From: Amorphoplanes digitatis
GTDB taxonomy: Bacteria; Actinomycetota; Actinomycetes; Mycobacteriales; Micromonosporaceae
Direction of reading: 5' to 3'
Assembly (NCBI RefSeq): GCF_014205335.1
Contig: NZ_JACHNH010000001.1
Span: 1 to 64,000 of the forward strand
DNA length: 64,000 bases
The position numbers and the translations under genes were made by a program. Shown piece after piece: positions 54,399 through 63,361 of this stretch; the stretch's first letter is position 1; each line of letters starts with the position of its first letter. The notes below the pieces were generated by a model that did no database searches, was not told the origin of the DNA, and was given only the letters and a program-made list of their open reading frames with translations.

Positions 54399-56534
54399 AT
54401 GCCTGACCGGGACCCCGAGGCGCAGCAGTCTGCTCGCCTCATCACGGCGCTGATCTGGGCCGGCGTCGTCGTAGCCCCGGTCGCCGCCCTCATCGCGCTG
54501 CTCAGCGGCAGCGCCCGCTTCGCGGTACTGCTGCTCGCGGTCTGCGTCGTGCTGATGGGCGCGTCGATGCTGATCAGAAACGATCCGGTGCTGCACCGCA
54601 TGGACGTCGAGGACCGGGTCGCGGCCGAGGTCGACAAGCTGCGCGAGCGGTTCCGCGAGGAGATCGCCGCGGCGGCCCGCGCGACGGGTCACCGGGTGCA
54701 GGTGCTCCAGGACGAGATCACCCGCCTGCGCGCGGCGGGCTCCCCGGTCGCGAGCCTGCCGCACGGGGCCCTCCCACCGGCACCGCCGTCCGTGGCCCGG
54801 CCGGCGGGTGTCGCCGTTGCCGCCGCGGTCGCGGGCCGGCCACTCAGCCCGCCGACCGGGCTCGGCGCCGGTGGACGCCCGAACGGGCCGATCCCGGGGT
54901 CCGCGCACCCGGTCGGCGCCCGCGTGCCGGCGACCGCGGCGGCAACGGTCAGCGCCGGCGCGGCCGTGCGCGTCGCGGCCGCCGCGTCCGTGTCCGCGCC
55001 GGTTGGTCAGGCCGCGGCGGGCTCGGCCTCCGTGGGCGCGGCCCGGGTCGGCTCGGCCTCCGTCGGCTCGGCCTCCGTCGGCTCGGCCTCCGTGGGTTCG
55101 GCCTCCGCGGGTTCGGCCTCCGTGGGTTCGGCCTCCGTGGGTTCGGCCTCTGTGGGTTCGGCCCGGGTCGGTTCGGCCTCGGTGGGTTCCGGGGCCGTTG
55201 GATCCGGGTCCGCGGGTGCCGGACATGTCGGATCCGGCCCGGCGAACGGCGCGATTCCGCGGGCCCGCACCGCCGCGGTCGCGCCGGCCTCGGGCGGGGC
55301 CTACTCGCCGGGCGGTCACGGTGCGGCCCAGGTCTCCCGTGGCGGTCACGGTGCGGCCCAGGTCTCCCGTGGCGGTCCGATCTCCCAGGTGGATCTGGTC
55401 TTTCAGGGCGGCGGGGGCTCCCCGGCCGGGCAGCGGCCGGGAGCCGGCTACGAGCTGGGGCATTCCGGTTCGGCCTGGGCGGAGCGGTCCTCGGGCGCCG
55501 AGTACTGGCAGGCCTCCGAGTTCGGGCAGACCACCGACGACGGCGACGACGACTACGACGCCGGGTCCGGAGCGGCGGTCGAGCAGCGGCCGTCGCGGCG
55601 GCACGCGGCACCCGACACCGGCACCGACCTGGCCCGCTTCGGAATCGGCGACCAGGCGGGCCACGGCGGCACCGACTGGGGCCGGCCACACCAGGGCGCC
55701 ATCGGGCAGGGCGCCATCGGGCAGGGCGCCATCGGGCAGGGCGCCGGCTGGCAGGGCGGCGCCGGTCGATGGCCGGCCGGTCAGGATGCGGCGGGCGAGG
55801 GCCATGTCATGGACTCCGGCTATGCCCTGTACGGCGGCCACCAGGCGCCCGTGAACGGCGGCTACGACTACGGCTACTCCGAACCCGCCGCCGCGAACGG
55901 CGCGGGTTGGTCCGAGCCTGCCGCGAACGGCGCGGGTTGGTCCGAGCCTGCCGCGAACGGCGCGGGTTGGTCCGAGCCCGCCGCGAACGGCGCGGGTTGG
56001 CAGGACGCCGGCTTCGCCTCGGCCGGCGGTTACGCCACGCCCGGTGGCTGGGGGCCTGGCGGCTCCGCCCCGACCAGCGGTCACGTACCCGACTACGCAC
56101 CGGAAGCCATCTACGGCCAGGCACCTGGATACGGCCAGGCGGCCGGTTACGACCAGGCCGCCTACGACCAGGCGGCCGGCTACGGCCTACCGGGCGGCTA
56201 CGACCAGCCGACCGGCTATGACCACGTCGGCGACTACGACGAGTCAGCGGGCTACGACCAGATTGGCGGCTACGACCAGTCGGCGGGCTTCGACCAGGTT
56301 GGCGGCTACGACCAGGGCGTCGGATACGAGCACGCGGCCGCCTATGGCCAGGGGACGGCTTACGGCCAGGGAATGGCTTACGGCCAAGGGACCGCTCACA
56401 GCCAGGGGACCGCTCACAGCCAGGGGACCGCATACGGCCGGCCGGCCGGCAACGGCCGCGCCGACCAGTTCGGCCCGGACCCTATGGCCGCCCGTGCCGG
56501 CTGGGACGACCGCGCCCCCGGCGGCCGCTGGTAG
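54399..56534 (+). CDS. Membrane protein with long low-complexity repeat tail
   Basis: 711 residues. Two membrane helices (LIWAGVVVAPVAALIALLSG; FAVLLLAVCVVLMGASML) precede a coiled coil (EDRVAAEVDKLRERFREEI...). The remaining 580 residues are repeat-rich: twelve GSASV-type pentamers (210-267), two GGHGAAQVSR decamers, three GQGAI pentamers, ANGAGWSEPA decamers, then GYDQ-type Tyr repeats toward the end. Tail composition (Gly/Tyr/Gln/Ser) suggests a disordered, possibly phase-separating or wall-associated region. The hairpin-plus-coiled-coil head alone is reminiscent of small cytosolic-facing division proteins, but I do not recognise the family. Confidence 0.75.
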   Translation: MPDRDPEAQQSARLITALIWAGVVVAPVAALIALLSGSARFAVLLLAVCVVLMGASMLIRNDPVLHRMDVEDRVAAEVDKLRERFREEIAAAARATGHRVQVLQDEITRLRAAGSPVASLPHGALPPAPPSVARPAGVAVAAAVAGRPLSPPTGLGAGGRPNGPIPGSAHPVGARVPATAAATVSAGAAVRVAAAASVSAPVGQAAAGSASVGAARVGSASVGSASVGSASVGSASAGSASVGSASVGSASVGSARVGSASVGSGAVGSGSAGAGHVGSGPANGAIPRARTAAVAPASGGAYSPGGHGAAQVSRGGHGAAQVSRGGPISQVDLVFQGGGGSPAGQRPGAGYELGHSGSAWAERSSGAEYWQASEFGQTTDDGDDDYDAGSGAAVEQRPSRRHAAPDTGTDLARFGIGDQAGHGGTDWGRPHQGAIGQGAIGQGAIGQGAGWQGGAGRWPAGQDAAGEGHVMDSGYALYGGHQAPVNGGYDYGYSEPAAANGAGWSEPAANGAGWSEPAANGAGWSEPAANGAGWQDAGFASAGGYATPGGWGPGGSAPTSGHVPDYAPEAIYGQAPGYGQAAGYDQAAYDQAAGYGLPGGYDQPTGYDHVGDYDESAGYDQIGGYDQSAGFDQVGGYDQGVGYEHAAAYGQGTAYGQGMAYGQGTAHSQGTAHSQGTAYGRPAGNGRADQFGPDPMAARAGWDDRAPGGRW
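55020..55199 (+). repeat. Twelve tandem 15-bp coding units (GSASV type)
   Basis: Twelve 15-bp units of the form GGNTCGGCCTCCGTN, with single-base differences, encode GSASV, GAARV, GSARV and similar pentapeptides. Confidence 0.9.
55311..55370 (+). repeat. Two identical 30-bp units (GGHGAAQVSR)
   Basis: 55311-55340 and 55341-55370 are identical, so this is a recent duplication. Confidence 0.9.
55891..56010 (+). repeat. Three and a half 30-bp units (ANGAGWSEPA)
   Basis: Units start at 55891, 55921, 55951 and 55981. The first three are nearly identical and the fourth diverges after 20 bases. Confidence 0.9.
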
Positions 56535-56540
56535 GGCCCG

Positions 56541-57683
56541 CTACTTGTCGATGTCCCCGACCACGAAGAACATCGACCCCAGGATCGCGATCAGGTCCGG
56601 CACCAGGCACCCCGGGATCAGCGTCGCCAGCGCCTGCACGTTCGCGTAGGACGCCGTCCTCAGCTTCAGCCGCCACGGTGTCTTCTCGCCGCGGGACACC
56701 AGGTAGTAGCCGTTGATGCCCAGCGGATTCTCCGTCCAGGCGTACGTGTGGCCCTCCGGCGCCTTGACCACCTTCGGCAGGCGCACGTTCACCGGCCCGC
56801 CGATCTGGTCGACCCGGTCCAGGCAGGCCTGCGCCAGGTCAAGGGAGACGTACACCTGATCCAGCAGCACCTCGAAGCGCGAGTGGCAGTCACCGGCCGT
56901 CCGGGTCACCACCGGGACGTCGAGCTGGTCGTAGGCCAGGTAAGGCTCGTCGCGCCGCAGGTCGATGTCGAGGCCGCTGGCCCGCGCCACCGGCCCGGAC
57001 GCGCCGTACGCCGCCGCCTGCTCGGCGGTCAGCACCCCGACGCCGACGGTACGGGCGAGGAAGATGTCGTTGGCGCGGATCAGCCGGTCGATGTCCGGCA
57101 TCCGGCGGCGCACCTTGCCGATCGCCTCCCGGGCCCGGCCGGTCCAGCCCGCCGGCACCTCCTCCTTGAGCCCGCCGACGCGGTTGAACATGTAGTGGAT
57201 CCGGCCGCCGGAGACCTCCTCCATGACGGCCTGGAGCGTCTCCCGCTCCCGGAAGGCGTAGAACATCGGCGTGATCGCGCCGATCTCCAGCGGGTACGAG
57301 CCGAGGAACATCAGGTGGTTGAGCACCCGGTTCAGCTCGGCGAGTGCCATCCGCAGCCAGGTCGCGCGCTCGGGAACCTCGAGGCCCATGAGCCGCTCGA
57401 CGGCGAGCGCGACGCCGAGTTCGTTTGAGAACGCCGAGAGCCAGTCGTGCCGGTTGGCCAGCACGATGATCTGCCGGTAGTCGCGCACCTCGAACAGCTT
57501 CTCGGCGCCGCGGTGCATGTAGCCGACGATCGGCTCGCAGGCGGTGACCCGCTCACCGTCGAGGGTGAGTTTGAGCCGGAGCACGCCGTGCGTCGACGGG
57601 TGCTGTGGGCCGATGTTGAGCACCATGTCGGCCGTGTCGAGCCCGGACCCGGTGCCGACCGTCATCTCCCGCAGGTCGCTCAC
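56541..57683 (-). CDS. Orphan NuoD-like (complex I 49-kDa) subunit
   Basis: 380 residues. The family is clear from [44 protein letters not shown] and the C-terminal [15 protein letters not shown]. Compared with Thermus Nqo4 (constant offset of six): His38 is kept (H32), but the quinone-contacting Tyr87 is Trp (W81, in RHDWLSAF). Arg58 in M-H-R-G-A-E-K lines up with the Arg that is dimethylated in mitochondrial NDUFS2. No other nuo gene is near; actinobacteria often have such a second NuoD. It follows a MidA-type methyltransferase gene by 43 nt. Function unknown, perhaps an alternative hydrogenase/complex I-like module. Confidence 0.9.
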   Translation of the reverse strand: MSDLREMTVGTGSGLDTADMVLNIGPQHPSTHGVLRLKLTLDGERVTACEPIVGYMHRGAEKLFEVRDYRQIIVLANRHDWLSAFSNELGVALAVERLMGLEVPERATWLRMALAELNRVLNHLMFLGSYPLEIGAITPMFYAFRERETLQAVMEEVSGGRIHYMFNRVGGLKEEVPAGWTGRAREAIGKVRRRMPDIDRLIRANDIFLARTVGVGVLTAEQAAAYGASGPVARASGLDIDLRRDEPYLAYDQLDVPVVTRTAGDCHSRFEVLLDQVYVSLDLAQACLDRVDQIGGPVNVRLPKVVKAPEGHTYAWTENPLGINGYYLVSRGEKTPWRLKLRTASYANVQALATLIPGCLVPDLIAILGSMFFVVGDIDK

Positions 57684-57726
57684 GAGTGCGTCCTGCCGAG
57701 CCCGGTGGTTCGCTCACTGCGTTCGC

Positions 57727-58713
57727 TCACGGCAGCATCGTCCCACGAAGCTCGATGCCCACCTCGTGCAGCAGCCACCAGTGCCCGCCCAGCCCGGCGG
57801 GGTCGGTGAGTTCGGCGGCGGCGCCGGCCGCGCTTAGCGCCCGCAGATATCCCGCCGGGTCCGTGCGCGCCAGGTCCAGCGCCGGTCGCCCGCCGTCGAC
57901 ACCGAGGCCGCGCAGCGCCTCACGCTGGCCGATGATCCGGTACGCGGTCCCGGCCGCGGCCGCGGCGGAGTCCACGGCAACGTGTGCCGTGATGTCGCAC
58001 GTGCCGTCGGGCACCGGCTCGACCTGCCGCCCGTCCCGGTAGCCGGTGAGGGTGCCCAGCGGGGGCCGCGCCGCACGCAGGTGTCCGTAGTCGACGGCAA
58101 GCGCGCAACCGGACCGCAGCGCGCCGACCGCATCGGACCAGGCGTTGTCGCGGGGCCAGCCGATCTCGATCCGGTCGCCGGGCCCGGCGTCCGGCCACCA
58201 GCGCGCCGCCCAGAAGCGGTCGGCGGCGCCGACGTCCGGCCCGAGCGACTCCAGCCCGGTACCGCGGTCGACGAGCACCCGGCGCAGCCGCCCCTCGGCG
58301 TCGGCCTCGGCGATGTCGAGCGGCACGTTGTCCAGCCACTCGGTCGCCACCAGCACCCCGACGAAGCCCTCGGGCACGTCGCGCCGCCAGCCGATCTCCC
58401 GCGGCAGCCCGGCGGGCCGCGGTGCGACCTCGACGCCGGTGAAGCGGATACGCCCGGCGAGTCCGCGAACGGTCGCGGCCGGGTCGGCGCTCACCAGCGC
58501 TCGCAGGGCGGCCAGCAGTTCGCCGCGCCCGGCGCCCACGTCGACCACGTCCAGGCGGCCGGGGCAGCCCAGCGCCGAGTCCACCCGCCGGATCAGCCGC
58601 AGCAGTGCGCTCGCGAACAGGGGGGAGGCGTGCACGCTGGTACGGAAGTGGTCCGCGGGGCCCTCGGCCGCCCGGGTGAAGAAGCCCCCGGTTCCGTACA
58701 GTGCCCCGGCCAT
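57727..58713 (-). CDS. SAM-dependent methyltransferase, MidA/NDUFAF7 family
   Basis: 328 residues from the ATG at 58713; the frame is open upstream to 59595 only as a shadow of the divergent gene. The SAM motif is VVDVGAGRGELL, then the family's T-E-W-L-D-N-V-P-L, AVDYGHLRAARPP and D-G-T-C-D-I-T-A-H-V. This is the PF02636 family, whose mitochondrial member NDUFAF7 symmetrically dimethylates an Arg of NDUFS2. The NuoD-like gene is directly downstream on the same strand, which makes that subunit the obvious candidate substrate. Confidence 0.88.
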   Translation of the reverse strand: MAGALYGTGGFFTRAAEGPADHFRTSVHASPLFASALLRLIRRVDSALGCPGRLDVVDVGAGRGELLAALRALVSADPAATVRGLAGRIRFTGVEVAPRPAGLPREIGWRRDVPEGFVGVLVATEWLDNVPLDIAEADAEGRLRRVLVDRGTGLESLGPDVGAADRFWAARWWPDAGPGDRIEIGWPRDNAWSDAVGALRSGCALAVDYGHLRAARPPLGTLTGYRDGRQVEPVPDGTCDITAHVAVDSAAAAAGTAYRIIGQREALRGLGVDGGRPALDLARTDPAGYLRALSAAGAAAELTDPAGLGGHWWLLHEVGIELRGTMLP

Positions 58714-58860
58714 CGCTGACCGCCAACCCACGTTCGTCACGAACGCCAATCTAGGCGCAAATCGCCGGTGCGGTTGTTCACACGCTCTTGTCACACGCGC
58801 GTTACATCGGCGCATAATTGCGGTCGACCGGTACCCCTTTCGCGAGGACTGGATCTGTAA

Positions 58861-59772
58861 ATGAGCGCTCTGCCGCGCGCCGGAAAGCGTGCGAATGCCC
58901 TGGTCGTCGGCGTTGTCGGCGCCGGACGGGTCGGTGCCGTGCTCGGTGCCGCCCTCGAGGCCGCCGGACACCGCGTGGTCGCCGTCGCGGCCGTCTCCGC
59001 CGCCTCCCGTGAACGGGCCCGCCGCCTGCTTCCGCGAGCCGCGATCCTCCCCGCGGACGAGGTCGCTCGGTCCGCCACCGATCTGCTGCTGCTCGCCGTT
59101 CCCGACGATCATCTGGCCGCGGTCGTCTCCGGCCTGGCCGCCACCGGATCCCTGCGCGGCGGCACGACCGTCGCGCACACCTCGGGCGCGCACGGCCTGG
59201 CCGTCCTCGGCGACACCGACGGCATCGCGCTGCACCCGGCGATGACCTTCACGGGCGCGGACGCCGACCTCGAGCGGCTGCCCGGCATCGCCTGGGGCGT
59301 GACCGCGCGGGACCGTGCCTTCGCGTCGCGGCTGGTCACCGACCTCGGCGGCATCCCCGAGTGGGTCGCCGAGGATGCCCGGCCGCTCTACCACGCAGCC
59401 CTCGCGCACGGCGCGAACCACCTGGTCACGCTCGTCAACGAGGCCGCCGACCTGCTGCGCGCCGCCGGCGTCGAGCACCCGGAGGCCGTCCTGTCGCCGC
59501 TGCTGCACGCCGCGCTGGACAACGCCCTGCTGCTCGGCGACGCCGCGCTCACCGGGCCGGTCTCCCGCGGCGACGCCGGGACCGTGCGCAAGCACCTGGA
59601 CCGCGTCGCGCCGGAGTCCGCGCCGGCCTATCTCGCTCTGGCCCGGCGCACCGCCGACCGGGCCATCGCCGCCGGGCGGCTGCGGCCGCAGGACGCGGCG
59701 CTGCTGCTGGACGTTCTTGCTCAGGCGGGCGCACAGGCGACCGCACCGGCGACCGTAGGGAGCCCCTCATGA
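58861..59772 (+). CDS. Rossmann-fold DUF2520 oxidoreductase-like protein
   Basis: 303 residues. The NAD(P) loop G-x-G-x-x-G is [17 protein letters not shown]. The middle has AHTSGAHGL and [10 protein letters not shown], and the C-terminal helical DUF2520 domain begins at [15 protein letters not shown]. The overall plan resembles ketopantoate reductase (PanE). The ATGA overlap with panC, as in Rv3603c-Rv3602c, suggests a pantothenate role. That role is inference. It is divergent from the methyltransferase. Confidence 0.88.
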   Translation: MSALPRAGKRANALVVGVVGAGRVGAVLGAALEAAGHRVVAVAAVSAASRERARRLLPRAAILPADEVARSATDLLLLAVPDDHLAAVVSGLAATGSLRGGTTVAHTSGAHGLAVLGDTDGIALHPAMTFTGADADLERLPGIAWGVTARDRAFASRLVTDLGGIPEWVAEDARPLYHAALAHGANHLVTLVNEAADLLRAAGVEHPEAVLSPLLHAALDNALLLGDAALTGPVSRGDAGTVRKHLDRVAPESAPAYLALARRTADRAIAAGRLRPQDAALLLDVLAQAGAQATAPATVGSPS

Positions 59773-60602
59773 CCGCGCTCGTACACACCCGCGCCGAACT
59801 CGCCGCCGCCCGGGACGCCGCGACCGGCCGGGTGGCCGTCGTGATGACCATGGGCGCCCTGCACGAGGGCCACCGCCAGCTGATGCGCGAGGCCCGCGAG
59901 CGCGGCGACTTCGTGCTCGTCACGATCTTCGTGAACCCGCTCCAGTTCGGCCCGAACGAGGACTTCGACAAGTACCCGCGCACGCTGGAGGCCGACCTGG
60001 AGGCCTGCCGCGCCGAGGGGGTCGACCTGGTCTTCGCGCCCGACCGCGACGAGATGTACCCCGGCGGCACGCCGCAGGTGACCCTGGAAGCCGGACCGAT
60101 GGGCACGATCCTGGAGGGCGCGAGCCGGCCCGGGCACTTCTCCGGGATGCTCACCGTCGTCGCCAAGCTGCTCCTGCTGACCCGCGCCGACCTGGCGTTC
60201 TTCGGCGAGAAGGACTTCCAGCAGCTGTCCCTGATCCGCCGGATGGTCCGCGACCTGGAGATCGGCGTGGAGATCATCGGCGTGCCGACCGTCCGGGAGG
60301 CCGACGGCCTGGCCCTGTCCAGCCGCAACCGCTACCTCTCGGCCGAGCAGCGGCAGGCCGCGCTCGCGCTCTCGCACGCCCTGCGCGAGGGCGCGGCGCA
60401 GAGCGACGCGCAGAGCGCGCTGGAGGCGGCCGGCAAGATCCTCGCCGACGAGCCCGGCGTGCAGGTCGACTACCTGGCCCTGACCGGCCCGCTGCTGGGT
60501 GCGCCCCCGCGCGACGGCGCGGCCCGGCTGCTGGTCGCCGCCAAGGTGGGCACGACCCGCTTGATCGACAACGTGCCGCTCCTGCTCGGAAACGCCGCCT
60601 GA
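59769..60602 (+). CDS. panC: Pantothenate synthetase
   Basis: 277 residues from the ATG overlapping the DUF2520 stop. Blocks are [15 protein letters not shown] (HIGH-like), SLFVNPLQF as [43 protein letters not shown] and LSSRNRYLS (KMSKS-like). It joins pantoate and beta-alanine with ATP. No panD follows; the next gene is a septum-type lipoprotein. Confidence 0.97.
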   Translation: MTALVHTRAELAAARDAATGRVAVVMTMGALHEGHRQLMREARERGDFVLVTIFVNPLQFGPNEDFDKYPRTLEADLEACRAEGVDLVFAPDRDEMYPGGTPQVTLEAGPMGTILEGASRPGHFSGMLTVVAKLLLLTRADLAFFGEKDFQQLSLIRRMVRDLEIGVEIIGVPTVREADGLALSSRNRYLSAEQRQAALALSHALREGAAQSDAQSALEAAGKILADEPGVQVDYLALTGPLLGAPPRDGAARLLVAAKVGTTRLIDNVPLLLGNAA

Positions 60603-60669
60603 CGTCTGGGCGGAACCGCCGGAACCGCATGGTCGGGCCGAAGCCGCCTGGCCGCCGAGCCGATTGCCA

Positions 60670-60675
60670 TATGAT
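60670..60675 (+). promoter_or_regulatory. Putative -10 box (TATGAT)
   Basis: TATGAT lies 43 nt before the ATG at 60718. It would give a leader with GGGGAGG (60701-60707) 10 nt before the start. Confidence 0.45.
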
Positions 60676-60717
60676 TGACAAATCGGACATCGGCGGCCCC
60701 GGGGAGGCTCGGATTTC

Positions 60718-61653
60718 ATGCGACACTCGCCTCGGCGGCGGTCACGCGGGCGCTGGGCGATCGCGGCCGCGCTGAGCCTGTTCGCCGTCCTGGCGGCCGG
60801 CGGCTGCGGCTACCCCGCCGGCGTGGACGGTGACCTCACCGACGGCTGGGCGACGATCGGCGCACCGACCGGTTTCACGCCCGCGGCGCAGACCTGCCAC
60901 CTTGCCAACTTCTCGACCGCCGGCGCCCGGGCCACCTACGAGGTGGTCGGCTGCAAGCTCAAGCACCGCACCGAGACCGTCTACGTCGGCACCTATCCGA
61001 GCCCGGCGGCCGACGCCGATGAGCCGCCCGCGCCGGGCTCGGCGGCCGCCCGGGCGGCGTACCAGACCTGTGACCGCAAGACCACCGAGTACGTGGGTGC
61101 GCCGTGGCGCAACGCCCGGCTGTGGGTCGGCGTGACCCAGCCGACCGCGGCCGCCTGGGCCGGCGGCGCCCGCTGGTTCCGCTGCGAGGTGCTGGTCAGC
61201 AGCTCGATCGAGGACGACGGCGGGCTGGTGCAGCGGGTCGGCACGCTGCGCGACGCGCTCAAGGACCCGAAGTCCCCGCTGCTGCTGACCTGCTACACCG
61301 CGCTGCTGGACCGGGCGGGCGAGATCGCCTCGATGCCCAGCGTGCCGTGCGACACCAAGCACAACTCCGAGTTCGTCGGCGTCTGGAACGCGGGCAACCG
61401 CGGTTATCCGAAGACGGCGAAGGACTGGGACGAGTTCCACGAGGGCTGCCGGGGCCTGATCGCCTCGTACGTCGGCGTGCCGAACGACGCCGACCTGAAG
61501 TACCGGGCCGGCGTGATCTCGCTGCCCGGTGGCGACGACGTCTGGGCGCTGGGCGACCGGTACGTGCGCTGCTACCTCTGGGTCGACGGTGCCAACCTCA
61601 CGACCTCGCTGAAGGGCAAGGGCCCGAAGGGCGCGCCCGTCCAGTACCAGTAA
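60718..61653 (+). CDS. Septum-formation-type lipoprotein
   Basis: 311 residues. The signal peptide ends in a lipobox (LAAGGC, Cys30). Two Cys-containing halves (Q-T-C-H-L-A-N-F ... V-G-C-K; later M-P-S-V-P-C-D-T-K-H-N-S-E-F-V-G) match the septum-formation domain with its conserved C-x-x-x-H-x-x-E. The same kind of domain ends the Ser/Thr kinase at 4296. It is probably on the outer membrane face; the precise role is unknown. GGGGAGG supports the start. Confidence 0.82.
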   Translation: MRHSPRRRSRGRWAIAAALSLFAVLAAGGCGYPAGVDGDLTDGWATIGAPTGFTPAAQTCHLANFSTAGARATYEVVGCKLKHRTETVYVGTYPSPAADADEPPAPGSAAARAAYQTCDRKTTEYVGAPWRNARLWVGVTQPTAAAWAGGARWFRCEVLVSSSIEDDGGLVQRVGTLRDALKDPKSPLLLTCYTALLDRAGEIASMPSVPCDTKHNSEFVGVWNAGNRGYPKTAKDWDEFHEGCRGLIASYVGVPNDADLKYRAGVISLPGGDDVWALGDRYVRCYLWVDGANLTTSLKGKGPKGAPVQYQ

Positions 61654-61714
61654 CGCCCGGCACTTCTTGGGCCCCGGCCGTGATTTCGCCGCGCCGGAAG
61701 GGTTGACTGAGCCC

Positions 61715-63361
61715 ATGTCGCATCTTGCCGACCTTCCGGTGCTCCCGCGCCGCCTGGCCGCCGCCGAGCCCGGCTGGACCGAGACCACCGACGTGCTGGT
61801 GGTCGGCTCCGGCGTCGCGGGCCTCACCGCCGCGCTCTACCTGCGCGAGGCGGGCCTGCACGTCACCGTGGTCACCAAGGTCAATATCGATGACGGGTCG
61901 ACCCGCTGGGCGCAGGGCGGCATCGCGGCCGTGCTCGACCCCCTCGACACCCCGGAGGCCCACGCCTTCGACACCGAGATCGCCGGGGTCGGCCTCTGCG
62001 ACCCCGCGGCCGTACGGGTGCTCGTCGAGGAGGGGCCGGCGCGGATCCGGGAGCTGATGCGGATCGGCGCCGAGTTCGACCGCAACGTCGACGGGTCGCT
62101 GATGCTGACCCGCGAGGGCGGCCACCGCGCCGACCGGATCGTGCACGCCGGCGGCGACGCCACCGGCGCCGAGGTGCAGCGCGCCCTGCACGAGGCGGTG
62201 CGCCGGGACCCGTGGATCAGGCTGGTCGAGCACGCCCTGGTGCTGGACCTGCTGCGCGCGGCCGACGGCCGGGCCTGCGGCATCACCCTGCACGTACTCG
62301 GCGAGGGCAGCGAGGACGGCGTCGGCGCGATCCTGGCCCGCGCGGTGGTGCTGGCCACCGGCGGGATGGGCCAGATCTTCGCCTCCACCACCAACCCGGC
62401 GGTCTCGACCGGCGACGGCGTGGCGCTCGCGCTGCGGGCCGGAGCCAAGGTCAACGACGTGGAGTTCGTCCAGTTCCACCCGACGTCGTTCGTGACGGCG
62501 AGCGTGACCTCGGTGCAGCGCCCGCTGATCTCCGAGGCGTTGCGCGGGGAGGGCGCACACCTGGTCGACGAGGCCGGCAAGCGGTTCATGGTCGGCCAGC
62601 ACGAGCTCGCCGAGCTGGCGCCGCGCGACATCGTCGCCAAGGGCATCCACCGGGTGCTGCGTGCCACCGGCGCCGACCACGTCTACCTGGACGCCCGGCA
62701 CCTGGGCCGGGAGTTCCTGGAGCACCGCTTCCCGACGATCGTGGCGTCCACCCGGGCCGCCGGGATCGACCCGGCGACCGAGCTGATCCCGGTGGCACCG
62801 GCGGCGCACTACGCCTCCGGCGGCGTCCGCACCGACCTGCACGGCCGCACCTCGATACCGGGCCTCTACGCCTGCGGCGAGGTGGCCTGCACCGGCGTGC
62901 ACGGCGCGAACAGGCTGGCGAGCAACTCGCTGCTGGAGGGCCTGGTCTTCTCCCGGCGCATCGCCGACGACATCGCCCGCGAGCTGCCGCCGCAGGCGGA
63001 CCCGGCGCCGCAGGCCGGCGGCCCGGGCTGGGTCGTCGCCCCGGCGATCCGCGGCGACCTCCAGCGGGCGATGACCCGCGGCGCCGGGGTGCTCCGCTCG
63101 GCGGACTCGCTCGCCGTCACGGCCAAGGAGCTGGCCCGCCTCGGCGAGCAGCGCGGCGTGCCCCGCAACGCGGCCTGGGAGGCGACAAACCTGCTGACCG
63201 TGGCGAGCGCGCTCGTCGCCTCGGCCTCCGAGCGGCGCGAGACGCGGGGCTGCCACTGGCGCGAGGACTACCCGAACGCGGCGGACGAATGGCGCGGGCA
63301 CCTGCTCGACGCGATCGACGCCGGCGGCTACCTGACACAGACCTTCGAGGAGATGGCATGA
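61715..63361 (+). CDS. nadB: L-aspartate oxidase
   Basis: 548 residues from ATG 61715. The FAD loop is VVGSGVAGLTAALYLREAG; STRWAQGGIAAV, VQFHPTSF, GEGAHLVDEAGKRFM, HYASGGV and ANRLASNSLLEGLVF are typical of NadB and the fumarate reductase group. It oxidises aspartate to iminoaspartate, the first step of de novo NAD synthesis. An open frame from 61667 adds 16 residues without support. Its ATGA overlap with nadC suggests coupling; nadA is not in the window. Confidence 0.95.
   Translation: MSHLADLPVLPRRLAAAEPGWTETTDVLVVGSGVAGLTAALYLREAGLHVTVVTKVNIDDGSTRWAQGGIAAVLDPLDTPEAHAFDTEIAGVGLCDPAAVRVLVEEGPARIRELMRIGAEFDRNVDGSLMLTREGGHRADRIVHAGGDATGAEVQRALHEAVRRDPWIRLVEHALVLDLLRAADGRACGITLHVLGEGSEDGVGAILARAVVLATGGMGQIFASTTNPAVSTGDGVALALRAGAKVNDVEFVQFHPTSFVTASVTSVQRPLISEALRGEGAHLVDEAGKRFMVGQHELAELAPRDIVAKGIHRVLRATGADHVYLDARHLGREFLEHRFPTIVASTRAAGIDPATELIPVAPAAHYASGGVRTDLHGRTSIPGLYACGEVACTGVHGANRLASNSLLEGLVFSRRIADDIARELPPQADPAPQAGGPGWVVAPAIRGDLQRAMTRGAGVLRSADSLAVTAKELARLGEQRGVPRNAAWEATNLLTVASALVASASERRETRGCHWREDYPNAADEWRGHLLDAIDAGGYLTQTFEEMA

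Noticed and set aside
57727..59595. Methyltransferase extended to 622 residues
   Set aside because: The added part is antisense to the DUF2520 gene and unrelated to the family; the ATG at 58713 gives the normal length.
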